From Brachynemurus nebulosus (lineage: Eukaryota; Arthropoda; Insecta; Neuroptera; Myrmeleontidae), in NCBI GenBank assembly GCA_035578155.1, contig JAPWDM010000009.1:930001-994000 (forward strand): a stretch of 64,000 nt of DNA, written 5' to 3'. The notes below the pieces were generated by a model. The model searched no databases, was not told the origin of the DNA, and was given only the letters and a program-made list of their open reading frames with translations. Within the stretch, counting starts at the first letter, position 1, and each line of letters starts with the position of its first letter. A program made the position numbers and the translations under genes. Below, piece after piece: positions 37,340 through 49,707 of the stretch.

Positions 37340-38010
37340 ATGGTTGACGTAGACACAGTAAGTAAAATTTTCAATAATTTTCATTCAATTTTATTTAAAA
37401 TACATCGTTAAAATTTGCATGTTTATTAGGCTCGAGCGATCTTGCAAACAAGAGCCGAAGACTATGTGAATGATCCGTCAGTGGAAGAAATGTGGGCGAT
37501 GAAGGCCTTCGAACATGCGGAAATTTATTTTAACGTAAATATACACAATATAATAAAATTTTTATCAAATATTTTAAATTAAAAAAATTTAAGGTTATAC
37601 ATATTTTGTTATAAACTATAATCAATACCAACATGATAAAACTAAAATTTCAGATACTATGTTCAGTGGACCCAAAACTTTTACGACTGACACCGCACGA
37701 TAATATAATTTATACAGTGTTCCGTGAAGAATTTCCAAATATGAAAATTGATGTTATCGACGAAGAAGAAATGAAAAATGAAGCGGGGAAAGCAAAATGG
37801 AGAGCATTTTGTGAACGATTTAAAAATGTTGTGGATGATTACAGTTTTGGAACGTTGTTGCGAATAGATTGTACGGAAGATTACACGGCAAAAAATTCAA
37901 TATTTGCCACACGAATTCAATTTTTAGCTGTTGAAATAGCAAGAAATCGTGAGGGGTATAATGATTGTTTACGAAGTAAATTTCGAGGCTTAAAAAAGGA
38001 AGCGTCATAA
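37340..38010 (+). CDS. PBDC1: PBDC1 family protein, 159 aa
   Basis: Three exons, 37340-37357, 37430-37534 and 37654-38010, join in frame. The first coding exon has only six codons (MVDVDT). The product reads MWAMKAFEHAEIYFNILCSVDPKLLRLTP..., then KWRAFCERFKNVVDDYSFGT and FATRIQFLAVEIARNREGYN. These blocks are diagnostic for PBDC1, formerly called polysaccharide biosynthesis domain containing 1. The whole domain is present at the family's usual length. The family is small, soluble and conserved across eukaryotes; a cytosolic chaperone-like role has been proposed, and nothing here narrows it. A polyadenylation signal AATAAAATTT lies near 38055. Confidence 0.95.
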
Positions 38011-39576
38011 TGTTAAGTTCAGCGTCATAATTTTTTTGTTTTTGTATATTTTATAATAAAATTTTTTTTTAAATTGAATAAAATTTTTTTATTACGTTTG
38101 GAACCTGCAAAAAATTGAATATAGGAAAAAGCAACATGAAAATGTTTTGTAGGTGACGTTACTTCCAGTACCGTGTTTGCTAAAAACGAATAAATGGTGT
38201 TGTTGATGAAAATTTGCGAACAATTATTGTAAGAACTACCATCGTGTAAACTTAAACGCGATAGTCACTATTGCACTATCATGATAGGACTACCGTATTA
38301 TCTTGCTTCAATAAAATATAGTTTAGACACTATCATGACAGTAATAGATCACTCTTAAACTATCATTATGTGAACGGGTTTATGGGAAATAAAGTGGGGG
38401 CGTGGTTTAATGTTCAGCCTACACGTTATAGTTTTTTTCCTTTGCTACCAGATAGCTCAAATTCACAACTAAAAAAATGATGGTAATTATCCGTTTTTAT
38501 TTAGAAACTTATAAAAAAGCGCAAATTTTGTGAATGATCAAAACCAGACAGTAGTTATTTTTTTAGTCACTAGTTGGCGCATACTACTAAAAGTCACACC
38601 AAAATATTTTTAATAATCAATAAAAAAAATTATTCAGTAAGGATAAGGAAAGTTATATTTTTGCATTTTTAGAAGAATGTCAATTTTTTGAATACAAAGA
38701 CGTAATAAATAATATATAGAATGAAAGGATCAGTAATTTATATTATGTACACGTTAAAAAGAGACAAATATTATAAAAAGCATGTAAATTATCAATATAT
38801 ATTTCTCTTTATAAGATACCCTAGACTTGAAAATTAAAATTGAAACATAGTCAGCCATGTTTTGTGTTGCAAATTTGAAAAAATAGTTTTTCACTTTTTA
38901 AATTGCGTTTTTCATTATATTTTTTTTTTTTTAAAATATTATGGCAACTAGTTCTGCTTACAAACGTAAAAACCCTATTAGAAAAAAAAGCACAAGGAAT
39001 GATATTTCACCGATAAGATTTTTTTGACATATATTAGCCGTCTCTTTAAAAAAATATTTGCGTATATACATTAGTTATATGTTAAATAATAATTCAATAT
39101 TACATATCAAGTATACAAAGGATGTAAAGCATAATAAAGTCCACTTAAGATTCTTACGTCTTTGAATATTATACTTTCATGTTGTTCTTAACAGCTTCAA
39201 AATCTCGCCAACAGAGGCACGCGCGTAGTTCTATCACGATTATTTACGTTTAATCAAACAATATTCGCTACCATGAATCCAGTGGGCTTTAATCTTACCG
39301 AACTTTACAACAGATTAAAATACTTGGGGATCAGAACTTCTGTCATAAAATTTTTCCGGTTTCTATGTATGTACTGATTTTTGATTTTACATCCTAAGAG
39401 TTAAGGATCAAATTACGTTCAAATCCTTCGTTTGAAATGAAATATTTTATTTTTTATAAACAAAAAAATATACAAGAATACAATCTTTTCGGATTTTTAA
39501 ATATTTATTTATAAATTGTTGTTGACAAGTACACTTAAATAGATGGCGTAAATGACAACATGATTTGTTATTATGT
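38011..39576. other. intergenic interval between PBDC1 and RpL26
   Basis: The two genes converge. The interval is mainly occupied by a 470-bp element at 38695-39164; the rest is AT-rich with no supported gene. Confidence 0.7.
38695..39164 (-). mobile_element. 470-bp element with CAAAGACGTAA ends
   Basis: CAAAGACGTAA at the left end is mirrored by TTACGTCTTTG at the right end, with AATA directly outside both. The reverse-orientation relative at 27543-28222 carries an extra insertion. There is no open reading frame. Confidence 0.8.
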
Positions 39577-42192
39577 CTATGATGTTTCAACTGCAGCGGC
39601 AGCACTTTCCTCGGTGTATTTGCCTTTATCTTTACCAAGAGCCGCGGCACGACCTTTAGCTCTCCTGTCAATGATCTTCTTTCTGTCTTTGTCCATTTTC
39701 AATTTAACGATAACACACTACAAAAAAAGAAAAGCAATGAAAATCTATTTATACGAAAAAGTAATGTTCAAGTGACGTCAGCAGTGTCAATGTTTGAGGT
39801 CACTTGATAACTTGTTTTTGAAAAACATTTGTTTTTAAGAAAAAAAAAATTTGAAATTTGATTATAGGATTAATTTGTCATTTTTATCTTCCTATGACGT
39901 GTAAAAAATGTAGTTACATAATTTTTTAAGATAACACACCCCCTTAATACGATAATACGGTACTTGACTGTGTTTAAAATTTGTGTCAAATGTTAAATAA
40001 TTCTATGCATTATCATTACACATGTCCAATTTTTATGATGAAACATAAAAAAATTTGATAACTATTTCGAAATTTTATTTTGAAAATCGCCATTTTTCAA
40101 CAAATATTCAAGTTAGTGAAAACGCGCCATTTCTTGAAAATGACGTAACATTTTGTAGTTAGATATGTCGATTTTGATAATTTTCATCGGTGAGATGAAA
40201 TTGTGTTTTATTTTGAATATTTCTATTAGCTTATGTATATTGTAATAATAATCGACCAGAATTCAAATAAATACTTGCTTTTACTTTGACATTTTATGAA
40301 TATAATCAGTTTTGAGGTTATAAACACTGACATTGAAGTTTAGTTGCTTCAAACTATGACGTCACTATAGTGAGATGTTTTTCCCGCTTTTTTCTCATTT
40401 AAAATTGTAGGGTTATTTTTTTGATAATTTTTTACAGAATCTGTCGAAAATAAAAAAAAATCACTCAACTGATATGGAAAAACAATGCTTTTAGAATATT
40501 TTTGTAAGTCAGTCAAGAACCCTATTGTAAATTAAAAAAAAAAAAAATTAGTGAAATAATTACTATTTTAAATTTCGATTCCCAGACGAAATTTTTAAGA
40601 AAAGTCTAAGGTCCAATCGCAATCCCTGCGGCCGAGTATGTATGTAAAATTACATTCTTGTATGTAAAATTACATTAAATAAAAAAAAAAAAAGTGAAAT
40701 AATTACTATTTTAAATTTTGATTCCCAGACGAATTTTTTAAGAAAAATCTAAGGTCCAAGCGTAATCCCTACGGCCGAATATGTATGTAAAATTACATTC
40801 TTACCTCTAGTTTTCGCCAAAATTAAACATTTAGAAAATCTTTGTAAATACGACTTGATTTGATGATGTTTTTTAGACACCGAAACCGGTCGATATTTTA
40901 ATTTTGATTTTATTTAAAACTATATCGTCAAATCAAGTGATATTTGCAAAGATTTTCTAAATGTATGTAAAAGTTTCCTGCAAAAGTACTGCGCAAACTT
41001 CCTCTAAGACAATTTTATAAGACGCATAACTTCCAAATCTTGGCCCCCAATTGCTTCCCTTATTCATAAATATAATTTGTACAAATAAAAAAAGCCAATC
41101 AAATGCAATAACTTTTTTTTTTGTTTTTTTTTTTTAAACATATAATTTTTCCGAAGGGCCGACCAAAAATTACTCAATTAACTGAAGTTTTCTATTTAAA
41201 ATAATTTTAAACCATAGAGCACTAGAGATAACATACCTATCTCTATACTACTGGAACCAGTGTAACCAGTAAGAGATAGAAAATATGTTGTATACGTGCA
41301 CGGTGTTTACTTTGTATTTGTGCGGTAAACTGTGTTAGTGTGAGTGATCGAAGATGGTGGTGGCCGTCACGTGACCCTGCTTCGCATACATATGTGTGAT
41401 ACCACAACGCTACGTGTGAGGGTTCTACAATGCTAACAACAATCAAATTCATTGTTGTTTGACTGACCTACACTCAGCGACTGCTACTGAGAGACAGTAA
41501 CTATTTAGTAGCCTAATGTGCACAGAAATGCACACTGCAGATTACACGATAGAGATAGTTGCTGTACCTCTGTACTCTGGGTTTTAAACCATATTTTGCA
41601 CCAACTCACCTTGGAAGGATGTATTCCCACATACACACTGGCACCATTCGCTTTCTCCCTTTGTATTCGTTCGATATAAATTACAAATTTCTTTCTATAT
41701 ACTTGAACAACTTTGCCGACCTGTTGGCCTTTATAATGTCCACGTACAACCTGAAAATCAAACGTGGCATTTGAAAAAACCTGTAAAATTTTTTTGGAAA
41801 CAATCTCGAAAAAAAAATCAAAAAAAAAAAAAAATCAGAGCCAAGATTTTAACCAGTATATGATATAAGAAAAAATTTGCGTACGCCATTCCAAAAAGAA
41901 AACCTTTCTGATTGGCCAGCTAACATTTTTCCGACAATCATTGTCTGTGAATGGTTTATGATCATCATTTTCCAAAGTTAATTATTTTCCAAAAAAAAAA
42001 AAAAAAAAATTGCCCAATTCGTACCTGAACTTCATCATCTTTTCTGATGGGCATTGATCTAACGTTATATTTTTGTCGAAGTTCCTTTGATAACGGTGCC
42101 GACATCAATTTCCTTCGAATATGCGAGGGCGCCGTAAAATGGCGTTTACGATTTTTACTCCTCGATGACGACACTAATTTATTGAATTTCAT
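39577..42192 (-). CDS. RpL26: 60S ribosomal protein L26 (uL24)
   Basis: Three coding exons on the minus strand, 42192-42025, 41750-41610 and 39717-39577, give 149 residues in frame. Exon 1 encodes [20 protein letters not shown] and ends inside the KOW motif (RKDDEVQ). Exon 2 continues with [20 protein letters not shown] and [13 protein letters not shown]. Exon 3 encodes [20 protein letters not shown] and a short Ala-rich tail. This is the full length of the family. uL24 binds 23S/28S-type rRNA near the peptide exit tunnel and joins early in large-subunit assembly. A 5'-UTR intron is likely: an acceptor lies at 42215-42216 and a donor at 42437-42438. Confidence 0.97.
40000..40330 (+). repeat. 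dispersed repeat, uninterrupted relative of 36540-37085
   Basis: The motif order is GCGCCATTTCTTGAAAATGA, TGACGTAACATTTTGTAG, GTCGATTTTGATAATTTTCA, then TTTCTATTAGCTTATGTATA. This copy lacks the MITE found in its relative. Confidence 0.65.
40537..40803 (+). repeat. tandem duplication, period about 145 bp
   Basis: Both units carry TGAAATAATTACTATTTTAA, GATTCCCAGACGAA, TCTAAGGTCCAA and CGGCCGA(G/A)TATGTATGTA in the same order. They are separated by a poly-A stretch, and divergence is low. Confidence 0.85.
40828..40963. repeat. inverted repeat enclosing a GAAACCGGTC motif
   Basis: Arms of about 39 nt (40828-40866 and 40925-40963) read CATTTAGAAAATCTTTG and continue through a GATTTGATGA-like segment and its complement. 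The loop contains GACACCGAAACCGGTCGAT, a motif often seen near the ends of arthropod retroelements. Confidence 0.75.
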
Positions 42193-42480
42193 CTTGGTAT
42201 CTGTTGTTTTATACCTGAAATTAAATCAAAAGGATAACCTCAAGCCCTAAGCGATTATTAACATGTTAAACACGTATGACACACTGAAGAGGTTAAACAT
42301 AAAAAAAAAAATGTATGACAATATAAAATAACACAAAAACTTAGAAGATCAAGTTCATTTAAAATCAAAAAAGGATTTTTTTAAATATTCATTCATTTTT
42401 ACTAAGGATGTTTAAGGATTTTTCAAAAAATAACCTACCAAACAACAGAATTTCACTACAGTTTGATCCGGAAGAATTTA
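42193..42480 (-). promoter_or_regulatory. probable RpL26 5'-UTR, 5'-UTR intron and start region
   Basis: On the minus strand a short exon near 42480-42439 ends at donor G|GTAGGTTA. The intron ends at acceptor ATTTCAG (last base 42215), and 22 nt of UTR precede the ATG. A leader intron is common in ribosomal protein genes. The transcription start was not located. Confidence 0.5.
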
Positions 42481-42589
42481 ATACGCTTGCGCGTGCGTAT
42501 CAAAAAAAAATTGAAAATACGTACCGTAGACTGGGATAAATAGGCACGAATTCAGACCACACCGTATTTTTTTCTATTTATTTTATGAG

Positions 42590-42833
42590 TAACGTAAAAG
42601 CTCCCATTATGGAACGGTATCTAATACTGAAACATTTTTGACATTTACATATTTATTTCTTTAATTAAGTAAGGAAACATTAAATGCGAGGTGAGCTTAA
42701 ATTGAAAAACAATCATTCTATTAATAATAATTTTTGTTATCAGACGTTTCTTTCAGAAATAACTTCATTAATATGTAAATATCAAAACTGTTCCAGCATT
42801 AGATACCGTTCCATAACGGGGGCTTTTACGTTA
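42590..42833. mobile_element. TAACGTAAAAGCC MITE, copy 3
   Basis: TAACGTAAAAGCTCCCATTA and its complement enclose 244 bp homologous to 24759-25001 and 31465-31708. It lies between the divergent RpL26 and ACADSB genes, about 110 bp upstream of the inferred RpL26 leader exon. Confidence 0.9.
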
Positions 42834-43332
42834 CCTAATCTTTGATACATTAGTTAGACTGCCTGTCGTCTTTTTTCAGATATATTCCAAAATAATTAAA
42901 TTTTCGATTAAACAACAATTTATTCATAAGAGCACCGAAATAAATAATTTTTAGATAATTTAGCACTGTTTGAAGACGTCAATCTAAACTCAGTTTTTAA
43001 TATTTTTTATTCAACTTCAAGCTTAGTCACTATTATTACTAAGCTCATGAATAACATTTTTCGTTTCGTCCCTATTCACCCGTCTGTACGGATTGATTTC
43101 ACTCTACGGTATCTTTTATCACTCTCACACTCACACAAAATCTCGTTTACAGGCAAAAGACACGCATATGTTATTTTTATATATCTATTTCTCTTTAACA
43201 CATTCAGTAAACAAAGATACCCAATACTATATAACAAAAGTTTACGAAAGAAAAACTCTAATTTAAGGATAACTTTCTTTTGCAAAATTTTTTTATTGTT
43301 GTTAAGTTTCGAAACCAAATTTAATCAACAAA

Positions 43333-46300
43333 ATGGGTAGCTTCCTTCGAATTTCAGCCAGACAGGTAAAAATAAACTAAAAAGTTTCGAAAAAATATCC
43401 CCCGGTGCCAGTAATTAACTTTAAATTTCTTTTCAGTTTGTACGAAATTTCCATACGGCTAAAAATTTATTCCAAGCGGCTGAAACGAAAGCCTTTAGTC
43501 CGAAACCGCTAACATTTTTAACCGAAGATGAAGAAATGTTAAAAGATACTGGTAATTTTTTTTTTTTTATAACTAGTTATAATAAATTAATAATTATTAA
43601 TAAAAATATATTATTAATAAAGGTCATATTTATTAAAAAATTATAGCTGCTCGAATAGCAACAGAGAAAATTGCCCCACTCGTGCAAGAAATGGACGAAA
43701 AGGAACGAATTCATCCTTCAGTGGTGGATACGCTCTTTGAAAATGGGGTAAGAATGTTTTATTCGTAATTAGGTTTGAATTCCTCAAGGCTATAAATAAC
43801 AACTGTGTATTTGATTGATATACAACTAACATTAAGCTGAATAGATGTTTTCAGTCTTTTTTTTTGATACTTAAGTCGCTTAACTCCCCAACTCCCCCCA
43901 AACCTACCGTACGTACATAAATTCTTCGCAGACTTGATTTACGAGTTTACTAATACAGGTGGCATCAGCATAAATATTAATTAACTTTTTTAACTTTTTT
44001 TTTTTTTTTAAATGTTTTTAAAGTTAAAATTTCTCATATTTTTGAATGTTTGTTTTGCAAATATATGTTATGTCCAAATGTTTTTTGTTACGTTGCAACT
44101 TTTCTAATTTTAGTTTATCGAATTTGTAAATAAACATGTTTCGAATACCGTATTCTTAATACATACTTACATATATATCGTCCCCTCCTTGTCGTTTAAG
44201 CTAAATATATCTTTTTTTAACACTTCCGTTTTGATACTATTCTACATCGTAAGATTTGTCTTCAAAAATAGCTTAAGTACCTTATAATAACTTAATTCAT
44301 CTATTTAAAACGTAATAAATCATTTCAAATTTTCGATTATCGCCTTCATTTTGCATAAAAATCCATTTTCTCTACAAACTTATTGAAAAAATTCGTATAC
44401 CGTATGCTTCATATAACCTTTTTATAAAAAAATTTACACAATGCCCTTTATCAGTATCAGTGAAAGTATGGGGAAAGTTAAGTGGGACATACGGTATTTT
44501 TGAAATATGCTAGTCATCTGAAACGTTCAAACAATGTTGGTACTACTTTCAAAATTCAGAATATTTTATAAATTCAAAAAAGATATTTTTATCGAATATT
44601 GTTGAAAAATATTCCTATTTATTGTGATTAAATAACACAACAATCGTCAATCACAAATTTTAAATTATGTAACACAAATGTTGAAAATATTTATTATTTT
44701 ATCTATGCAGACTTTTATTTTCTATGTATAGCTCATATTGTTGCTATGATAAACGAATAAGTATTAGTATTACATAAAAATTTATCAGAACATAATAATA
44801 ATTTTACTGTAAATAACCGACTTAATTTTCATTTAAAATAAATAAACTGATAAAATCTTTAACATAAAAGTTTTTTGTACACAGTTGATAAAAAAAAATT
44901 ATCTAAGTGCGTGTTGGACCCGCATTAAGTTAGGGCTCCTTCGTACTTACTTTCTCAAAATTGTCATCACAAAATACGTACAGGGCACTTGAGTACATTT
45001 TTATTATACAAATCATACAAATAGACAAATATATTTGACAGTTTTACTTGAGAGTCAATTATTGTCGAGAGGGCGCGACGAACGTACAGAGAGATTTGAC
45101 GAAACTATAAGGATTCCAAGATTTTTCTTCGGAACCTTAAAAAGTTTTTAGTTGTAAACAAATTACATAACAAGTTAAATAAATTAAGACAGTACAATTT
45201 TTTGATTAAATTCGTGTAAACTTTAAACCAAAAAATGTATTTTTTTACTTACTATAGGTAAAACAAATACTTTTTAAAAATATATTGCTTTCATATCTAA
45301 AAAGCAGTTAGAAATGTAAATATGGTTTTATTGTTAATAATATTTTGCATCGTTTTATAATTATTAATTATTTAAAACACGAAAATATATTTTTAGACTT
45401 TGTCCCCCACGAATATATTTATTTATATTGTAATATAATTGTTTTTCTGTACATTATTCCTATCTAATTTTTTATTTGCAAGTGAAATTATTTTCAGTAT
45501 ATAATTTTGCATTTTTATAGACTCAATGCATAATATGTATAAATAAATCAGGAGCGTTTCAACAAAATGAATTTTCAATAAAAAGTTTTTGTAAATGTTG
45601 GTAGCATGAAATAAAGTTACTTTTTTTTAATTTAAAATTAAGAACGAACGTCACTGTTAATAATGAAAAATATATGTATATGCAGATGTAACCAACAATT
45701 AATGTTGTTGTTGCATATTATTGCTTTACAAAGTTTTGTAATTTGATTATTGGAATGACTCTTATTTTTCTGATTATTTCGCTGACTTATCAAGTTATCA
45801 CTTATCATAAAGATTTGATAACATGAACAAATATATTTACAAATACCTAAATATTTCATTCATTAAAAAATTTTATTTCAAAAACACTTTAATTAATTTA
45901 AATTATATATTCGCTTATAATTATCATATTTTTTAATTTTTTTTTTCTCTTTCAATAATAAATTATAACACACTGTGATTTTATTAGTAGAATAATTGAC
46001 TGAAATTGAATCAATAAATGACTTTTTATAACAACTAACCTTTTGTGTAAAAATTTAAAGAAAGAATCTTTATAAAATAATTGATTCTTGTCTGAAAAAG
46101 TTGATTAAATGAATAAAAATGTTTTAAAAGTACCTACAGTAAAAACTTCGATTAACCGTCATCGTCAGGACCGGGACAAGTTAATAAAATATAATACGTT
46201 TAATGTATTTAATTTTACAAAATTATTCCTAGAGACTTTTTGGAGAAATTCTCGTTTCCGCAGGAATGAATAAATAATTTTACATAGCATTTAATTTCTC

Positions 46301-49300
46301 TAAAAGGACCCATAACTAAAAATAAAATCTAATTTCAAAATTTCGGGTCCGTTAGATGATTATCCTCTATCTCCTCTATTGATAGATATCTCACTTACTG
46401 AATTCATTAAGCAATATTGGCTGTGTACTTTTCACAAAATATTCAGAGATTTCTGATGGAAACTTTGAGAAATTATTACCTAAAAAAGTAATAATTTCAT
46501 CGAATGGGTAGAAAAATGATTATGGATATGTTTTATATATTACAACAAATATTAGCTATTTATCTGTTTTACTCAGGGGCGCAACAACTACAGATCTGCA
46601 GGGGGTCCAGCAAAAATTTAGCCAATTCAAAATTTAAATAACCCAATTTTTTGATAACGCAGTTCTCCGATAACATTAAAAAATGTTATCGAAAATTTCG
46701 TCTACGAAAATTCGAATTTCAAATAAAAAATATCAGCAGACCACTAAAAATTTTACTTTTTAATATAAATAAAATAATTTGAAGGAAAATTTACGTAATT
46801 TTATGAGGAGTCAACGTAATTTTAGGGGGGGGGGCGGATCCGAACCCTTCGGATCTCCTCGGTTGTTGCGCCCCTGGTTTTACTCACTCATGATCAAGTA
46901 ACATAAACAATAAACATTACTTACGGAAATATGATACTAATTTTTGTTATCGTATCCTTTTTGCAGTTGATGAGCATCGAAATTGACCCAAAATATGGCG
47001 GTGTTGGTGCCAATTTCATGTCTGCCATGTTGGTTGTTGAAGAAATTTCAAAAGTGGATCCATCAGTCGCGGTTTTAGTCGATCTTCACAATACATTAAT
47101 TATAAATCTCATCAGAAGGCAAGGCAGCGAGGAACAAAAGAATAAATATTTGCCTTTATTAGCCAGCAAAATGGTAACTTATATTTTTTTCCTTCAAAAA
47201 TATGTTATTTCTTTTTCAATAACTTCTTTAATCAATTTTCACTATGGATAAGATTTATCTTTTAGTAGCTAGCTTTCGAGTAATTAACTCATCATTAGAT
47301 TTAACTTCGAGTTAACCACTCGAAAGCTAGCTAGTAAAAGATAAATCTTATTCATAGTGAAAATTGACAAAGTAAAATATTCTCATATTTTATAAAGTAT
47401 GGATTTTCACAAAGTAAACCTAATTTAAAGTGTTAAATTATTCTTTAATCAAAATTTAGGCATCAAGTATCTGTATATCAGAACCACAATCAGGCACTGA
47501 TGCATTTTCAATGAAAACAACGGCGAAAAAAGATGGCGACCATTACATATTGAACGGTTCCAAAATGTGGATCTCAAATTCAGACATTGCTGGACTATTT
47601 TTAGTCATGGCAAATGCCAAACCAGAAGCGGTAAGACTTCACAAAAATAAAAAAATGAAACACTTAAATCTGAAAAAATTCAAAATTTTTGCAGGGTTAC
47701 AAAGGTATTACTTGTTTCATCGTGGAAAGAGACACGCCCGGATTTACAATCGATAAACCGGAAAAGAAATTAGGAATCAAAGCATCCGGAACTTGTCCCA
47801 TACATTTAGATAACGTACGTGTACCCGAATCAAATATTTTAGGCAAATTAGGAGACGGATATAAATATTGTGCGCAAATTTTAAATGAGGGTCGAATCGG
47901 TATTGCGGCGCAAATGTTAGGTCTGGCCGAGGGATGTTTCAACGCAACGATACCTTACACGTTAGAACGTAAACAATTTGGCACGTCAATCTTCAGTTTT
48001 CAGGTACGTTTTTACCAACAGTACGCACGTACTTAACACATTCACTGCCACGGATCCGTGTATATGATCGCACCAGTTGCGATACCGACGTCATATACAG
48101 GGTGGAAAGTAAATAACTCTCGTCGTTTGCAGGGGTGATTCATAGCACTCTGTAGACACTAAAACCATAGGAATTTTTTCGGAATTAAGAGTTTGAGAAA
48201 ATCGCTGAACTATAAAATGAATTGACTCTATGATGTTTCCAAATTTTTCTAAGTACGGCTTTGACTAAATTTAGTTGAAAAAATATTCCCAGACACTTTT
48301 GATAGTTTCTTTGTTAACGTATGATTGTCTTTTTCTAATTCCAGTCAAACAAATAAATAGTGCATAGGATACTACATATAACATTACAACATATAAATTA
48401 TACTAAACTATGTTGATAAAATTGAACATTATATTAGAATTATACAGTATTTTGGAAAATCTGTCACAGATGACGGCACCTGTACCAGTGAATATAGTCC
48501 CTATAATAAATAGAGTTGTGACGGTCGTGACAATGTCCCTGTCACTCTCCATTTAGTCTATTATAAAAAAAAATGGACCGTTTTCTGACGTCGCTGTAAC
48601 TGATATACCAGATGGCGTTGATTTACTGGGGGTAAAATTAGAGTCGAGACATGAGGTTTAATAGTTCGCTATTTTTCATCTAAAATAAATTGGAAATAAA
48701 TTAAATATTTAAAAAAATACTTTAATTCAACCTAGAAAGATTAGTTAAATTAAAAAAATTTAATTCTTCGTTAACACATAACTTGGTGACGATACTTTTG
48801 TGCTCAATCATATGGTAATTAATTTTGACATCTATTTGATGAAAAATGCTCACATGTCCCAACTCTATTTAGTATACCCCCTATACCATTAGCGCCACGT
48901 AGCAAACGTAGCAAACTGTGACATGAAAAGGTCCGTCCTTGAAAACAAGTGGCAGGGACATGGTCGTGACATGTCATCCATTTTCTCTCCAAAACAGAGC
49001 GGGCAATTTTAAAATTAATTTTCACATAATTATATGAGTAAACATTTTTGAGTACATTATTATTGTTAATCAGTTATAAATTAATGAACAATTAAAATTT
49101 TTTAATTTAAATATTCTTTCTACATAGATTAAACTAAATGATTTTTGTTAATATTTAATTTATTTCTAATGTACTTTACGCAAATATTGGACAGAAAATG
49201 CCGGAATCAATCAGCGTTCAGCACACATGTCACGACTCTAAGTGAATATACAAAGTCGAATCTAGTGGTCTCAGGAAAAAAAGTTGGCAACACTGCCGCC

Positions 49301-49707
49301 ATATTGCAGGACGAGTTAACTCGTCTTAATCATTTAAAGTGTTAAGCATGTGGCAGTGAACATGCTATTTAAAATTTGTTTTGGTTTTATAGGGAATGCA
49401 ACATCAAATCGCTCAAATAGCCACGGAAATTGAATGCGCCCGATTATTGACCTACAATGCTGCGCGTTTACACGAAAGTGGAGCGGATGTTAAGAAAGCC
49501 GGTGCAATGGCCAAAGCGTACGTGGCTGATGTCGCTCAGCGCACAACAATTAAGTGTATTGATTGGATGGGTGGTGTAGGATTTACAAAATCATTCCCAC
49601 AGGAGAAATTCTATCGGGACGCTAAAATAGGAAGTATTTATGAGGGAACGACCAACATTCAATTAACAACAATTGCCAAAGCGATCCAAAAAGAGTTTCA
49701 ACAGTAA
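43333..49707 (+). CDS. ACADSB: short/branched-chain acyl-CoA dehydrogenase, mitochondrial
   Basis: Seven exons join in frame: 43333-43365, 43437-43551, 43647-43747, 46967-47173, 47460-47630, 47695-48003 and 49393-49707, giving 416 residues. The N-terminus [20 protein letters not shown] is a basic amphipathic mitochondrial targeting sequence. The family signature [14 protein letters not shown] lies in the middle domain. The C-terminal signature [20 protein letters not shown] includes the likely catalytic base Glu in YEGT. Length and motif order fit ACADSB. It is an FAD flavoenzyme of the matrix that oxidises 2-methylbutyryl-CoA and isobutyryl-type acyl-CoAs in isoleucine breakdown, passing electrons to ETF. 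Introns 3 and 6 carry transposons, and intron 4 holds a 58-nt-arm hairpin. Confidence 0.97.
43748..46966 (+). other. ACADSB intron 3 (3.2 kb)
   Basis: The intron is mostly AT-rich sequence without recognised features. It includes a hAT-type MITE at 46574-46876. A block at 44895-44945 (AAGTGCGTGTTGGACCCGCATTAAG-like) resembles one at 13210-13250. Confidence 0.65.
46574..46876. mobile_element. hAT-type MITE, 303 bp, 8-bp target duplication
   Basis: The ends CAGGGGCGCAACAAC and complement are exact over 15 bp. They are flanked by the perfect duplication GTTTTACT (46566-46573 and 46877-46884). A GGATCCGAA...TTCGGATC hairpin and a poly-G tract lie near the right end. It is non-coding. Confidence 0.92.
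47233..47366. repeat. hairpin with 58-nt arms in ACADSB intron 4
   Basis: The arms 47233-47290 and 47309-47366 begin CAATTTTCACTATGGATAAG and are complementary with about four mismatches. The loop is 18 nt. The sequence TAGCTAGCTTTCGAG sits in the middle of the stem. Confidence 0.88.
48037..49367. mobile_element. TTAA-flanked element in ACADSB intron 6
   Basis: The 1.33-kb segment is bordered by TTAA (48033-48036 and 49368-49371). Its ends carry CATTCACTGCCAC on the left and GTGGCAGTGAACATG on the right. TTAA duplication suggests piggyBac or Kolobok. A second TTAA-bordered segment with TACGTTTACTGCCACC-type ends is at 50040-50898. No transposase is readable. The left part includes a fragment (48096-48190) of the CAGGGTGTC family. 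Confidence 0.55.
48096..48190 (-). repeat. fragment of the CAGGGTGTC mariner-like MITE family
   Basis: TACAGGGTGGAAAGTAAATA then AGGGGTGATTCATAGCACTC then ACCATAGGAATTTTTTCGGA match, partly rearranged, the interior of 28003-28200. Confidence 0.65.

Larger units (their letters stand above)
39718..41609 (-). other. RpL26 intron 2 with tandem and inverted repeats
   Basis: This 1.9-kb intron holds the dispersed repeat at 40000-40330, a 145-bp tandem duplication (40537-40803) and an inverted repeat at 40828-40963. A GC-richer patch at 41235-41570 carries TATCTCTAT near both edges. I found no snoRNA box pairs that I could defend. Confidence 0.6.

Noticed and set aside
41235..41570. GC-richer patch in RpL26 intron 2 considered as a snoRNA host region or LTR
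   Set aside because: No C/D or H/ACA box arrangement and no matching long terminal repeat partner could be found by eye.
41965..42192. Reading RpL26 exon 1 on past EVQ into the intron
   Set aside because: The frame continues into intron sequence (poly-Phe); the donor CAG|GTACG and the next exon VVRGHYKG restore the known protein.
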